DNA of 64,000 nt from Edaphochlamys debaryana. Lineage: Eukaryota > Chlorophyta > Chlorophyceae > Chlamydomonadales. Below are positions 11,505 through 25,567 of the stretch, piece after piece; the first letter of the stretch is position 1, and every line of letters begins with the position of its first letter. The notes under the pieces are model-generated. The model worked only from the letters and a program-made list of their open reading frames with translations, had not been told where the DNA came from and did no database searches. Location of the stretch: assembly GCA_016858145.1 (NCBI GenBank), contig JAEHOE010000060.1, forward strand, positions 186,001 through 250,000, in the 5' to 3' direction. Made by a program: the position numbers and the translations under genes.

Positions 11505-13432
11505 ATGGCCTCTATCCTCAGCAACGTCACCGCGGCGGCGTTCACTGCCGCGCGCACCGCTATCGCCAACATCGCTGGCGCCTGGTCCGTCGTCGCCGCC
11601 CCCGCCCCTCGCGGAGCGCCGGCGCTGGCCCCAGCGTGTCCTTCCGTTCCCCGCGAGCTGTGGCGGCCTGTGCTGGTGCGTGTGCCTTGGGGGAAGGGCG
11701 CTGGGTTCACAGCAAAACGCGGTACCGGCGTGGCGCTCAGACCACGTGCTAGCGCCTCCTGACTCCCCTCCATGCTCAAACAGCGATGGCAGCCTCCCTT
11801 TAGCTCACGCCCCCTGCCTCTCCGGTGCCCCCTGCAGCCTCACGCGTCGCCTGTGGTGGCTGCACCGGCCGAGGCTGAGGACGTGGCGGCCCCCAGCACG
11901 CCTGCTACGGCCAGCTCTGCTGCTGCTTCCGGCTGCTCCTCCGCGCCCTCGGCGGACTCCTCCCAGCCCGCCAGCAGCAGCTCAGGCCCCTGCGCCGACC
12001 CCGCGGCTCCCGAGGTGAGCGGTGCTGTCTCTGCTCTCTGTCGTGAGGCTCAGCCGGGCCTGGGCCGTGGCTGCTTCTGCTCTGCGTTTGGGCCCGGTTG
12101 CATCTTACCGACTGCGGCAGCGCGTACGCCGTGCACCCTACTGCCCCAACCTGCTCTCAACCCTCCCCGCCCCCTCGCTCCCCCCTGACCCCCGCCTCCC
12201 CAGGCCTCCCCCTGCTGCCCCTCCCTGACCGTCCTGTCCCTGGGCGACGAGCTGGGCCGCGGCGCGTTCGGCGTGGTCCGCTCGGCCGTGGTCCGCCTGC
12301 ACGCGGACGGCTCCACCCGCGACGCAGTGGTCAAGACCCTGCTCGACCGCCCGGGCGCGGAACGGGCCTGGCGGCGGGAGGTGGAGTTCCTGGAGGCGGC
12401 GCGCGGCGTGCCGTACGTCGTACAGATGTACGGTAGCTTCAAGCAGGACGACCAGTACTGCATCGTGATGGAGCGGTGCTACGGCGGCACCCTGCACAGT
12501 CACGTGGTGAGCTGCGGAGCTGGGGTGGGCGTGTTGGGGTCAAGGGTCAGGTTAAGGCAGCGAGGACGAGGTCTTTGATCTCGCAGCAGAGGGCGCTAGG
12601 GGCTGGGCATTGGGGCTGGGGCAGCCAGGGTTCGGGCGCAGGCATCGGGCAAAGGGACCTGCCTTTCCCCCTGTGCCGCTCCTTGACGTGTTTTGACCCT
12701 TGCCGCGTGCCCCTCCGCCCCGTCTTCCCCCAGACGTCCGCCTCCGAGGCCCGCGGCAAGCCCGCCCGCGCCCTCCTGATGGAGCCCGCCTCCCTGGCCG
12801 CCCTTGCGCACCAGCTGCTGACCGCGGTGCAGGGGCTGCATGCACGCTCCATCGCCCACTGTGACATCAAGCCTGAGAACGTGCTGTTCAAGGATGGCCC
12901 CAACGGGGAGATCCGATTGTGCGGTGAGGCGGGGCGCGTCGGAGGGAGTGACGGATGGACAGGGCCGGGACTGCCCGGGGGCGCAAGCGGCGGCATTCCT
13001 GTCGCTTGCTGCTATGGGTTGGCTTTCCTTCCTGCTCCCTTGCTGATGCCCCCTCTGCCCCCCTTCGCCCCCCCAGACCTGGGCTGCGCTGCGTGGGCCA
13101 CCCCCGAGGGTGGCCTGGACCACGTGGGGGGCACGTGCGGCTTCATGAGCCGGGAGGTGGAGGCCGCGATCCTCAAGGAGCCCCACGACCACGCGCCCTC
13201 GCTGCGCAGCGACATCCCTAGCGTCGGCGCCGTGCTGCTCAGCGCCGCGCACTTCGCCAACAACATTGCCATGCTCAACTGCTTCCGGGACGGCCACACG
13301 GGCGCGCCCTCGTTCGTTCCTCGGCCGCTTGTGGCGCTGCTGAGGGGCATGGCCCGGGAGGACCCGGCTGCGCGGCTCACGCTGGAGGCAGCGATGGCGA
13401 GCGAGGGCCTGGCGCGTCTGCTCGAGGGCTGA
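11505..13432 (+). CDS. Small divergent protein kinase, copy A
   Basis: Five exons (11505-11675, 11838-12014, 12204-12506, 12734-12923, 13077-13432) close in frame to 398 residues. After a Ser/Ala-rich N-terminal ~116 residues comes a kinase fold: Gly loop GRGAFGVV (134-141), likely ATP-binding Lys160 in AVVK, catalytic loop HCDIKPEN (Asp261; the usual HRD arginine is Cys260) and DLG (281-283) in place of DFG. The activation segment reads GTCGFMSREV where GTxGYMAPE is usual. These are departures, but the catalytic Lys, Asp and Asp are present, so activity is plausible. The closest family was not identified. The start is the first ATG of a short exon with an Ala-rich, possibly targeting, N-terminus. 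An inverted copy lies 1.6 kb downstream. Confidence 0.75.
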
Positions 13433-15079
13433 GAGGCGGTGCGAGCGGCAACCTTGACGTTCATCTATTAGACCCAAGTGCGGGGCCCATCAAGGCCCCG
13501 CGGGGCCCAGCCGCACCGCCGGCCCCCACCGCTGGGCGGCTGGCGCTGAGGCTCCGCCATCCGCAGCCTCCGCCCCAATTCCATCTCCCACACCCCATCC
13601 CATACGCCAGCCCAGCCCCACGCCCCAACTCCGCCCGCTTGGTGCCAAGCCGGCACGCTACGGCCGCTGGACCCCGGCGCTCGGCGCCCCGCAGCCGGCT
13701 GTCTGCAGCCCGCGTTTAGAGCATGCGCGACTTGCAGGGGCTCTGGCGCTGGTGCCACAGCCTGTCGGCATGGGCGGTGCCAGGCTGGCAATGGTGCAGC
13801 GGGGCGCTTAGGCTTGGGGCCGCAATTGCCTCGCAGAGAGGACAGAAGGCTAGGTCTGCTTTGGTTGGACTCTTTTGACATGTGCAGAGGGAAGCAGCCT
13901 GGCAAAGGTTGCACAGGCTTGCTTGGCTGCAAGGGTATGTTGATAGGTAGATGGATGAAGATGAGTGAGAGTGAGGTGCAGGGGGGTGAGCTGGAGTGTT
14001 ATTGTTTGCGCTGAGGCTGGGGTAGCCGTTATGGCCTCTCGCTCACGGTCCTGCAGTCAGGGCTTCAGGGGCGGAAAACGACTGAGGGAGGCCAGAATTG
14101 GAGTTATCATTGCATTTGTGCTTGAGGATTGAGGATCAGTGCAGTGTGCGTACCGGTCATTTGGGCTGAGGCTAGCATGGGGCTGAATATGTTGAGAGTG
14201 AGGTCTGGACTCATGGCGAGCAGGGTGAGTGAGGGAGCCAGGAGTCGTGCCTTTGTGCTGGCAGGGCAAGCGGGTTTGCTCGTCCGGAGGGCATGACCGT
14301 GCACTTGTGTAAGATCATATCTTGGAGCAAGGCTGCCTGCACGCACGCGCTTCATATACTCGCGGCTCCGCCGGGCCCCTGTCCCCATTTCCTCCTGCCT
14401 TCCGTACCTCGTGCGCGGGCTACCGTGGGCTACTCGCAATGGCAGCACGCAGGCAACGGGCGGGTTAGGCCGTGCCCCCTGCATCGTACATACTGCTTCT
14501 CCTGAGGTTTCCCCTGAGGTTTCCCGCTGTCCGACATGTCCCGTCAGCAGCGCGGATCCTCCTAGCCAGGAGGACATATTAGTGAACGAGAGCTAGTGTC
14601 GATGTGCGGGTGAGATCGTCTCCCGCCATGGGCGTCGTGTAAGCCTGACCACCCTCAGACCTCAGTCCTACTGTTCATCAAGCTCGAATGTTGGCCAGCC
14701 CCGGGCCAGCCTTAGCAGTTCCAGAGCAACTATACAGCCACCTGTGCCAGCTTCGATCCGTGGCTCTGGGCTGTGCCGCCAGCCCGGGCCAGCCTTAGCC
14801 GCTGGCACAAGAGCAACGTAGCGCACACACCCCGCTTCGGTTTCCTCGGGCTTTCGGTTCCGTATCTAAGGCCGGCCGGCTAATCACCGCGCCTGAGACT
14901 CCCAGGCTCATGCGAGCAGCCCTTCACACCCCGCGTGGTACACATCGGCACCGGCTGCCACACCGGCTGCCACACCGGTTGCCAAGGGCACCAGGAGAGC
15001 AGCTTCCAGCTGCTTGGACCTCGGTCAAGCCTACACATGGGTAATGCATGCACAACTCGACTTCCACTGGCGCCGGCCC
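13433..15079. other. Region between convergent kinase copies
   Basis: No gene recognised. It holds the 3' UTRs of the two convergent kinase copies. TGTAA, the volvocine polyadenylation signal, occurs at 14308-14312 and 14638-14642 on the plus strand. A short 15-bp tandem repeat (caccggctgccacac-type) lies at about 14946-14985. Confidence 0.45.
14946..14985. repeat. Short tandem repeat, ~15-bp unit
   Basis: The unit caccggctgcca with its spacer is present about two and a half times, the last copy with one change (ggttgcca). It falls in the 3' flank of the kinase pseudogene. Confidence 0.6.
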
Positions 15080-17078
15080 TCAGCCCTCGAGCTGCTGCGC
15101 CAGGAAGCTGGTCGCCAGTGCGGCCTCGGGGTCCAGGCGCTGCGCGGGGTGCCTCCGCACCAGGGCCTTGAGTAGGGCGACCAAGGGGGGTGGAATGAAG
15201 GCCGGGAGGGGTGTGTGGCCATCCCGAAAGCACGCCAGCATGCCCGAGTCGTTGGCGAAATGCGCCGCGCTTAGCAGCACCGCGGCGACGCTGGGCATGT
15301 CGCTCTGCAGCGAGGGCGCGTGCGCGGTGGGGTCTCGGCGGATCACGGCCTCCACCTCCTTGCTCATGTAGCCGTTCGTGCCGCCGCAGTGGTCCAGGCC
15401 GCCCTCGGGGGTGGCCCACGCAGCGGCGCCAAGGTCTGAGCGTGGGGAAGGGGAGGTGGGGCGAAAGGTCAGCGAGGAAGCACGCAACACGCGAAAAGGA
15501 CCCAGCATGGCCTAAACCCGACCTGCGGCTCTCCTTGTTCATGCGCCGCTGACTTCCCACCAGCCAAGGTCCATGCCGAGCCCTGCCAGCCCTTGGCCTC
15601 GTGATCCCTCTGGGCCCTTTGCGGTTGCCCATGGCCCTCCACCCCCGCCGCTCCCCACGCTCCCCTCCTCACCACACAGTCAAATCTCCCCATCGGGGCC
15701 GTCCTTGAACAGCACGTTTTGGGGTTTGATGTCACAGTGGGCGATGGAGCGTGCATGCAGCCCCTTCACAGCGGTCAGCAGCTGGCGTGCGAGGGCGGCC
15801 AGGGAGGCGGAGTCCATCAGGAGGGCGCGGGCGGGCTTGGCGCGGGCCTGGGAGGCGGCAGTCTGGGGGCGGGGGCGGAGGCAGACGGGCAACAGGCACA
15901 GAGCATGGGTCAAGACACGCAGAGCGAATGGGCTTAGGAACATCGGGCGCAAGGACCTGGACCTCCTGTCCCCCATCCGTTCCTCCCCAGACTGGCCCCT
16001 CGGCTGCCCAGATCCGCCCCAAGCCTTGCCCTCCGAACAAAGCCCGCGCCCTCGCTGCACCAACCCCCGAGCCCCCATCCCCAGCTCCGGCGCTCACCAC
16101 GTGGCTGTGCAGGGTGCCGCCGTAGCACCGCTCCGTGACGATGCAGTACTGGTCGTCCTGCTTGAAGCTGCCGTACATCTATACGACGTACGGCACGCCG
16201 CGCGCCGCCTCCAGGAACTCCACCTCCCGCCGCCAGGCCCGCTCCGCGCCCGGGCGGTCGAGCAGGGTCTTAACCACTGCGTCGCGGGTGGAGCCGTCCG
16301 CATGCAGGCGGACCACGGCCGAGCGGACCACGCCGAACGCGCCGCGGCCCAGCTCGTCGCCCAGGGACAGGACGGTCAGGGAGGGGCAGCAGGGAGGGGC
16401 CTGGGGGAGCGGGTGAGCAGGGAGGGGGGAGGCTGTGTAAGAGGGCGGGAGACGGGTGCGCGCAGGTTAGGGCAGGAGGGGTCGGGGAATCCGCACAAGC
16501 TGCCACAGTCGATTGGATGCACACCGGGTCCAAACGCAGAGCAGAAGCAGCCACGACCCAGACCCGGCTTAGCCTCACGACAAGGAGCCGAGTCAGCACC
16601 GCTCACCTCGGGATCTGCGGGGCCGGCGCAGGGGCTAGAGCTGCTGCTGGCGGGCTGGGAGGAGTCCGCCGAGGACCCCGCGGCGGCGGCGGCGGAGGAG
16701 CCGCCACAAGCAGCAGCCGAGCTAGCCATGGCAGTCGAGCTGGAGGCCGGCATGTCCTCAGAAGGAGGCGCATGGCTGGTCGGGGGCATCGCTGGCTCAA
16801 CAGTCGACGCACGAGCCTGTAGAGGAGCCGAGGAGGGTAGGGGAAGACGGGAGTCCGGCGGCACCGCGCCGGGGCCGGTCAGGGGTGCTAGCAAGTGTCC
16901 ACAGGCCACAGCGCCACTCCCGGCCGTGTGATCCCACGGCATTCTACCCTGCAGAACGCACCGCGTCACGACGCCACAGCACACGAACAGCCGACGGGGC
17001 GTCGCGATGGGTGGCGGAGGCGGGGACATTGCCGACCCCTCGAGCGACAGCAGAGTCTGCGGCGTCCTTGGATGCCAT
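15080..17078 (-). pseudogene. Protein kinase copy B, two nonsense codons
   Basis: Minus-strand exons 17078-16962, 16816-16607, 16400-16098, 15862-15673 and 15435-15080 mirror copy A at 11505-13432; exons 3, 4 and 5 have exactly the same lengths (303, 190, 356 nt) and all splice sites are kept. In exon 3 the codon CAG of copy A (Val-Val-Gln-Met-Tyr) is TAG at 16181-16179. In exon 4 the codon CGA is TGA at 15682-15680, just before the DLG motif. Both are C-to-T changes. The reading frame is otherwise intact (392 codons), so inactivation looks recent. Exon 3 is almost identical to copy A while exons 1, 2 and 5 differ clearly. The DLG motif is present, but an intact product cannot be made from this sequence. 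Confidence 0.8.
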
Positions 17079-17682
17079 GGCCATGCCGTTGTTATGGAGC
17101 TCCCGCGATGTCAGTAGCGAGGTGTCGCTGCGGTCTGCGGGTCGGGATGTGGCCGGGGATGTTGCACCAACACTGCCGAATCGCAACTGGACAGCGCCAA
17201 AAGCGGTGTGAGCACTACAAGGAGTAGCTGCGTGTAGCGCGGCTACTTTGCTGCGGGCTTTACAAGTTCAGCGAGCGAAACTCGGTGCCCAAATCGTTAA
17301 GAAGTGCGTGTCGCTTCCTTGATATGCTGCTCAGCCCTCTGACAGCGCCGGCGGTGCGTGAGCGGACTGAAGCGCTAAAACCGTGATGCATTGCCGTATT
17401 GCCGTATTCTGCCTTTGGAACCGCGCCGCTCTGCCGTGTGGAAGACGTGCCCACCCGCGCACCACAGGAAGCTGCCGGGGACGAAAGCTGTCGACGCTCA
17501 GGTAGGGTCCGGGAACCCGACCCCTGCCCACAACCGCACCCCTCCACGCCGCATCCCCCCTCACCCCCACGCGCCTTGTTGGCCCTTGTTGGCCCTTGTT
17601 GGCCCTTGCACCTCCCCGACACACATACTTACAGCAAGCTCATTCTCCTTCTGATGCATACAATGCAAAGTGTTGCTCAAGC
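17079..17682. promoter_or_regulatory. Divergent 5' region, kinase copy B / mTERF-like gene
   Basis: About 600 bp between the two divergent start codons. It includes three tandem copies of a ttgttggccc decamer at about 17577-17608. No TATA box was recognised. Confidence 0.35.
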
Positions 17683-20048
17683 ATGCTATCACGCGTAGCG
17701 CGAGATGCTCACAGACCGCACACTCAAGCCGCGACTTGCTCACTGCTAGCTCAAGCGACTATAAGGCTGCTGCATAGCTCCTTCAAGCATCCCACGGGCA
17801 CACTCGGATGGCCGCGAAAGACGCATCGCTCGGCGCTCGCGCTCGGCTTCGGGCCTTGCCCGCAAGATCCTTATCATTGTCGCTGTAGTCATGTTGCGGA
17901 GGCGCAGAGGGCACGGGGCGCTGGAGCAGGCGGGGGCGGGGGCGGAGGCGGGGAGGTCGCGGTTGCACGCCCCAGCGTCGCCGCTCTGCGCCGCTTCGAG
18001 GCGCTCTGGCTGGAGCACCGCAGGGAGCTGCAGCTCAGCAAGCAGACTGCCACGGAGGTCCTCACCGCAGTCAGCAGGGTAAGCGCTCGCACCTGCGCCT
18101 TCCCGTTCCCCTGCTCCGGCCCCGCCTCGGCCCCCTGCCGCACGTCGCCTCCACCCCAAACCCCCGCCTTACCTGCCTGGCCTCCTACTTCCCTGCCGTC
18201 CTTTCCCGTCCTGTGCTGCCCAGGGCTGGCTGCCATGTGACGCGAGCCTCCTCCGCGCCCGGGCCCGCACGCTCCTGCTGCTGGACCCCCTGCAGCCCCG
18301 CCTCCGGCTCCGCCAGCTCCTGGCCGCGGCCCCCCGCTCCGTCCTGGCGCACCCGCCCGAGCGCCTGCTGGCCGCCGCCGCCCGCCTGGCGGCGCTGCTC
18401 CCGTCGTACGACACGACCCACGTGCTGCTGACCGTGATGCCGTACCTGGACCGCGACGTGTACGACATCGCTATCAACTTCCAGGAGCTGGACGACGCGT
18501 TTGGACGAGCGTTCGGCGGCGCGCGCGTGCCGCCCAGCGTGTTCGCGCACCTGCTACGGCCCGCTGGATCCAGCGTCATGCCCGAGCTACAGCCGGCGCT
18601 ACAGCCCGAGTCGGCGCGGCCGGGCGGGGCGCGGCTGCGCGCGATGGAGGCGGAGGGGCCGGTGTCGCGGCGCGGAGGGCGCGTGGTAGACCCCGCTGCG
18701 CTGTCCCGGCAGCTCACGGTAAGGTGCCGCCTGGCCGGCCACGAGCTGTACCGGTGACCTCTCCTCTGTGCCCTTAACCTCCGTTAATCTGTCACGCTAT
18801 AGCAGTGTCAGACCACGCGTGTGTACACAAGCTCAAGCCCGCCATGCTTCCGCCTCGGTCCCTGCAGGAGCTGGCTGCCCTGTTCGGCCCGGAGCCGGCC
18901 TACGTGGCGGTGCAGCGCCACCCGCAGCTGCTGGACCGCCCTCCGGCGGACCTGGCGGCGCGCCTGGCGCAGCTGCTGGCGGCGGCGGGGCTGCGGCCGT
19001 CGGCGCCGTCGACGGCGCCCGGCAGCGCTGGCGGCGGGTCCGGGGCTGCAGGTGGAGGGTCGGGGCTGGGCGGCGCGGCGGCGCGGGCGGGTGCGCGGGT
19101 GCTGGAGGAGGCGCCCCAGGCTCTGGATCTGGAGCTGGGGGAGGTGCGGCGGCGGCTGGCGGAGCTGGGCGCAGCGCTGGGCTGGGCGCAGGAGCAGGTG
19201 CGGGGGCGCGGGGTAGGGGAGGCGGCTCGGGACCTCAGCCAAGCTTGCCGGGCCCCAGCCAAAGGGGTTTTCATGAGGGAGATGTGCGCTGGCATGGCCC
19301 ATCCTCCCCTGACCCTTTACCTCCTTGGTGCCGCACCCACTTGGCTCCCCCCTTACCTGCCCCTACTCCCCGCCAGCTGTCCCAGCTGCTGGCCGCCTCC
19401 CCGGGCGTGCTGCTGCGGGATCCCGAGACCGCCCGCGCCAACCTGGTCCGCCTGCGCCTCTACGCCCTGCGCCGCCCAGCCACCTGGCAGGCTGAGCTGG
19501 CAGTCTGCCTGGGCGGCGGCCCCGGCACGGGCGCGGCAGGCGGCGGAGGCGGCGGTGGCGGGGGAGGAGGGGGCACGGGCCTGCAGAGCACGGCGGCGAC
19601 GCGGAGCGGAAAGGGGCGTCGCAGCGGTGGCGGGGCGCAGCTCGCGCAGCTGGCGCCGCCGGTGGTGGTGTCGTCAGCTGTGGATGGCGAGCTGGATCCG
19701 GATCTGCTGTCGCTCGTCGCGCGGATCTTGTCGGCGCCGGATGAGGTGATTGATCGCATGGAGTACCTCACCTCGACGGGGGAGCGGCCCGACGCCTCGC
19801 TACGGCAGCTGCTGTTTGAGAGCCGTGTACGGTTCGTACGGCAGTGCCCGAGGTACATGAGATGGTGGGCGGAAGGAGAAGCGAGGCTGCGGGGGGAGAG
19901 CGATGGTAGCTTCGGGCTGGGCTGGGGCGTGGGGGAGGCGGATGGGGAGGAGGGAGCAGAAGCGGAGGCGGGGCCTGGAGTGGAGGCGGCGGACCGGGCA
20001 GGTGGCAAGGAGCTGTGGGGGCAGGACGAGGGCGCATGGCAGGTGTAG
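17683..20048 (+). CDS. mTERF-like organelle protein
   Basis: Four exons (17683-18078, 18224-18718, 18868-19197, 19377-20048) give 630 residues. The N-terminus, rich in Arg, Ser, His and Ala and poor in acid (MLSRVARDAHRPHTQ), looks like a mitochondrial or plastid transit peptide; this ATG was chosen for that reason, though the frame is open further upstream. The body contains helical repeats such as AYVAVQRHPQLLDRPPADL and LLAASPGVLLRDPETARANL, which fit the mTERF motif (LxxxPxLL followed by a second helix). mTERF proteins bind organellar DNA or RNA and affect transcription, splicing or ribosome assembly. Long Gly/Ser linkers interrupt the repeats, including a pure glycine run in exon 4, and the C-terminal ~60 residues are acidic. 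Substrate and organelle are unknown. Confidence 0.6.
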
Positions 20049-20756
20049 GATCTTCTTCCGAAGGGGAGAAGTGAGTTGGAGTCGCTGAGCGGGCCTGGGT
20101 CATTGACACGGGCACCCCGGGTCAGACCCCTGCCCGGGTCCTCAGGGCTCAGGGGCAAGAGCGTGGGAGGTGTTCCCGTACGCCGTGTACGATTGCAGCA
20201 TTCATGACTTGACACTGATACAGCTCACTATACAACCCCAAACCGGCTTAGCTCAGACACTGCGCTTGAGTAGGTCATACGCACACGCCCGCAACCGCAT
20301 TCTGAAGTAACCTTGCTGCTCAGAGCGGGCCACGGCGCCCCAGGAGCGCAACCTATAGCTTGCTGCGTCTTATAGGATAACAGCATATTATGGCAGGAGG
20401 AGGGACGCGCTCGTCGGTGAGCTGCTGTGCGCCGAAGTCTCTAAGGCTGTGCACTTGCCCGCAAACAATAGCCAAGGGTAGCCACATGGCTATCAGGTAG
20501 CCTTGACTTTGTCGACGGTCCGGAGCCAAACGAACGGCCCTGGAAGGATAGCGATGGCCGCAATGCCCGTCGCCGACGCGCCGAAGGCTCCTCGGCCATA
20601 GCCAGCTGCTATCGCTGGTTGCACCAATTGCGCCCTCACTGACCATGGGCATACCCATTACTCCACGCAGTCCCGCTCCCGGGCGACGGCCCACAAGGCC
20701 ACGGGGGGCTGCGTGCAATGCCAGACGGCATGCTGTTGCTGCTGCAAGGTGCGGCC

Positions 20757-20787
20757 GGGACGGGACGGGACGGGACGGGACGGGACG
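20757..20787 (+). repeat. (GGGAC)n pentamer microsatellite
   Basis: Six head-to-tail units of gggac, ending at gacgctcc. Confidence 0.9.
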
Positions 20788-20815
20788 ACGCTCCAGAACG
20801 ACCCAGGGCCATGAA

Positions 20816-20853
20816 GGGAGTATGAGTGCCGGATGTTGAGGCCTCAGTTGCGC
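20816..20853 (+). repeat. Dispersed 38-bp repeat, copy 1
   Basis: Begins gggagtatgagtgccgg and matches 24911-24948 at 35 of 38 positions. Just downstream, ggggtaacaaccgg (near 20908) resembles the reverse complement of ccgggttgttacc upstream of the second copy, so both may be pieces of one larger element. Confidence 0.6.
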
Positions 20854-21064
20854 CAACCGTGTAGCTCACCGCCAAGGTGCGGCCACGGTCCCTGCCAGCC
20901 GACTGAGGGGTAACAACCGGGACTATAGGGCTTTGGCGGCAAACTAGCTGTCGTGGGCCGTGGGGGTGGAGTTCCTTCAGGGGCAACGGCCAGGGAGGGG
21001 AAGGGTATGAAGTCCACGCAGGGTGCAGAGCTGTCCCGACCCTCCGCCGCGCAACTCCCCGCAG

Positions 21065-22710
21065 AACTGGTGCCACGTCTGTGGAGTGCGTAAATGCCGA
21101 GCACAGCGAGACAGCGTGTGGGCACCAGGCACGGTAAGCCATATTGCGGAGCGGGTACCGTACTCTCCGGGTGTGCTACTGCACGGCATGACGGCACAGA
21201 CGGCTGACGTGCCGTCGACCTCGTCGTCCCCACAACCCTCTTCGTATAACCCACGCCTGCTTCCTGCCCCCGTTGCCCCCCTCTCAGACCTCGGAGTACA
21301 TTGCCGAGTTCCCGCCAAAGCAGGTGCCGTTGGGGCCCCGCCGCCCCGGTGACCCCCTGCTGCCCTCGGGTGAGCGGCCAGCGGGCTGCGGGCGACGGGC
21401 TGTGTGCAGGGTGCACGCTGCAGCCGGCTGAGGGACCTGATGGGCCAGGGCGGGACGACTGTTCGTGGGTGCGGACCGTGACAGGGGCTGCAGCGAAGCG
21501 TGTGCGTCGCCGGGAGCTAGGGGCATGACTTTTGTGTTGGTGGCTTCCTCTGCGCTGCCCGCAGGCCGCTTCTATGGGAAAACCACCAACCGGGCCGACT
21601 TCACACCCAAGCGGGCGGACCTGACCAACCCGCGGCCGCGGGAGGCGGGTGAGCGGGGCAGGTCTCCAGTCCTTTCCTTCTAGAAAGCGGCTGCAGCTGT
21701 GGCGCAGCGAGGCTTAGCCTGTGCCACGCCCTCAGCCCTCCCTCCCTCCACGCCCTTCCCCGGTCCTCCCACCCCCAGGCATGCCCGCGCGGCCCTTTGA
21801 CGGCGACACCACCTATCACGCCCACTTCCCGCCCAAGCGGGCCGACCTGGAGGACCCCCTGCGCAAGATAGACCCAGCCTACTCGGCGCCCTTCGTGGGC
21901 CTAACAACATGTAAGCAGGAGCCCCAGGCAAAACGGGGGGAGGGGAAGGAGGGAGCGTGGGCCGAGGCCGCAGCGGACGGCCCCACTGCGTGGCTGAGCG
22001 CAGGGACCGAAGCGCAACGCTCCTGCGGCCTTCCTCATCCCCGCCCCATGTGCTCGGCCCCATGTGCCTAAACCCAACCCGCTCCCCGCCCGCACCCTCA
22101 CCCCCGTCCCCCTCGCGTCCCCCCAGACAACACCGAGTACATTCCGCGCCAGGTCCGGCCCTGGACCGCGCAGCCCGGGGGCACGCTGGTGTCGGTGCCG
22201 TTCGAGGGCAACAGCGAGTACCTGGACCAGTACACCAAGAAGCCCATCCCGCCGCCGCGGCTGCCGCCGGGCGACCCCCTGCTGCCCTCCAACCACGTGC
22301 CCACCATCACCACATACGGTGAGCCTGCAACGCACGCATGCTGCCCTTCGCCACCATGTGCCACACACTACTTGAGATCTAGCGCAGTTGCTCTATGCAG
22401 GTAGCGGCCATCGTGTATACCCGTATGTTCCTCACGCTCCTTGCTTTCATGCCCTGTCCACTTGCCACCCGCAGGCCACGACTACATCCCGCTGCCCTTC
22501 GACAAGCGGCAGGCCATCATCTGCTGCGACAACCCGCGCCACCCCGCGGAGCACGTGCGCATCACGTGCTGCGTGGAGCGGCCCTGGACCACGTGCTCGT
22601 CCTGCGTCAACAGCCGGCCGGGCACGGGCGGCAAGGGCGCGGGCGGCCCTGGCTCGCCCATGGCCCCCAAGACGCCGCTCCGAGGTGGAGGCACGCCGCG
22701 GGCGGGGTAG
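21065..22710 (+). CDS. SAXO/MAP6-related axonemal microtubule protein (5' exon missing)
   Basis: Six exons are supported: 21065-21133, 21288-21369, 21565-21648, 21779-21910, 22127-22318 and 22475-22710, giving 264 residues. The first shows a Cys-rich element WCHVCGVRKCRAQ like the N-terminal CxxC region of SAXO (FAM154) proteins. Later exons carry spaced repeats: SEYIAEFPPKQ, TTNRADFTPKR, TTYHAHFPPKRADLEDP, NTEYIPRQVRP and HDYIPLPFDKR. Their pattern (Tyr/Asp + aromatic + Pro-Lys-Arg) fits the Mn-type microtubule-stabilising modules of STOP/SAXO proteins, which bind the inside or surface of ciliary doublets and centrioles. The Cys-rich tail (IICCDNP, ITCCVERPWTTCSSC) is unusual. No initiating ATG was found; an upstream exon is needed. 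The call rests on repeat pattern, not an alignment. Confidence 0.6.

Positions 22711-25567
<2,857 letters not shown>

Larger units (their letters stand above)
20049..21064. other. Intergenic region, mTERF-like to SAXO-like gene
   Basis: No gene recognised, although the missing first exon of the SAXO-like gene should lie here. It includes a pentamer tandem repeat (20757-20787) and one copy of a 38-bp dispersed repeat (20816-20853). Confidence 0.45.
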
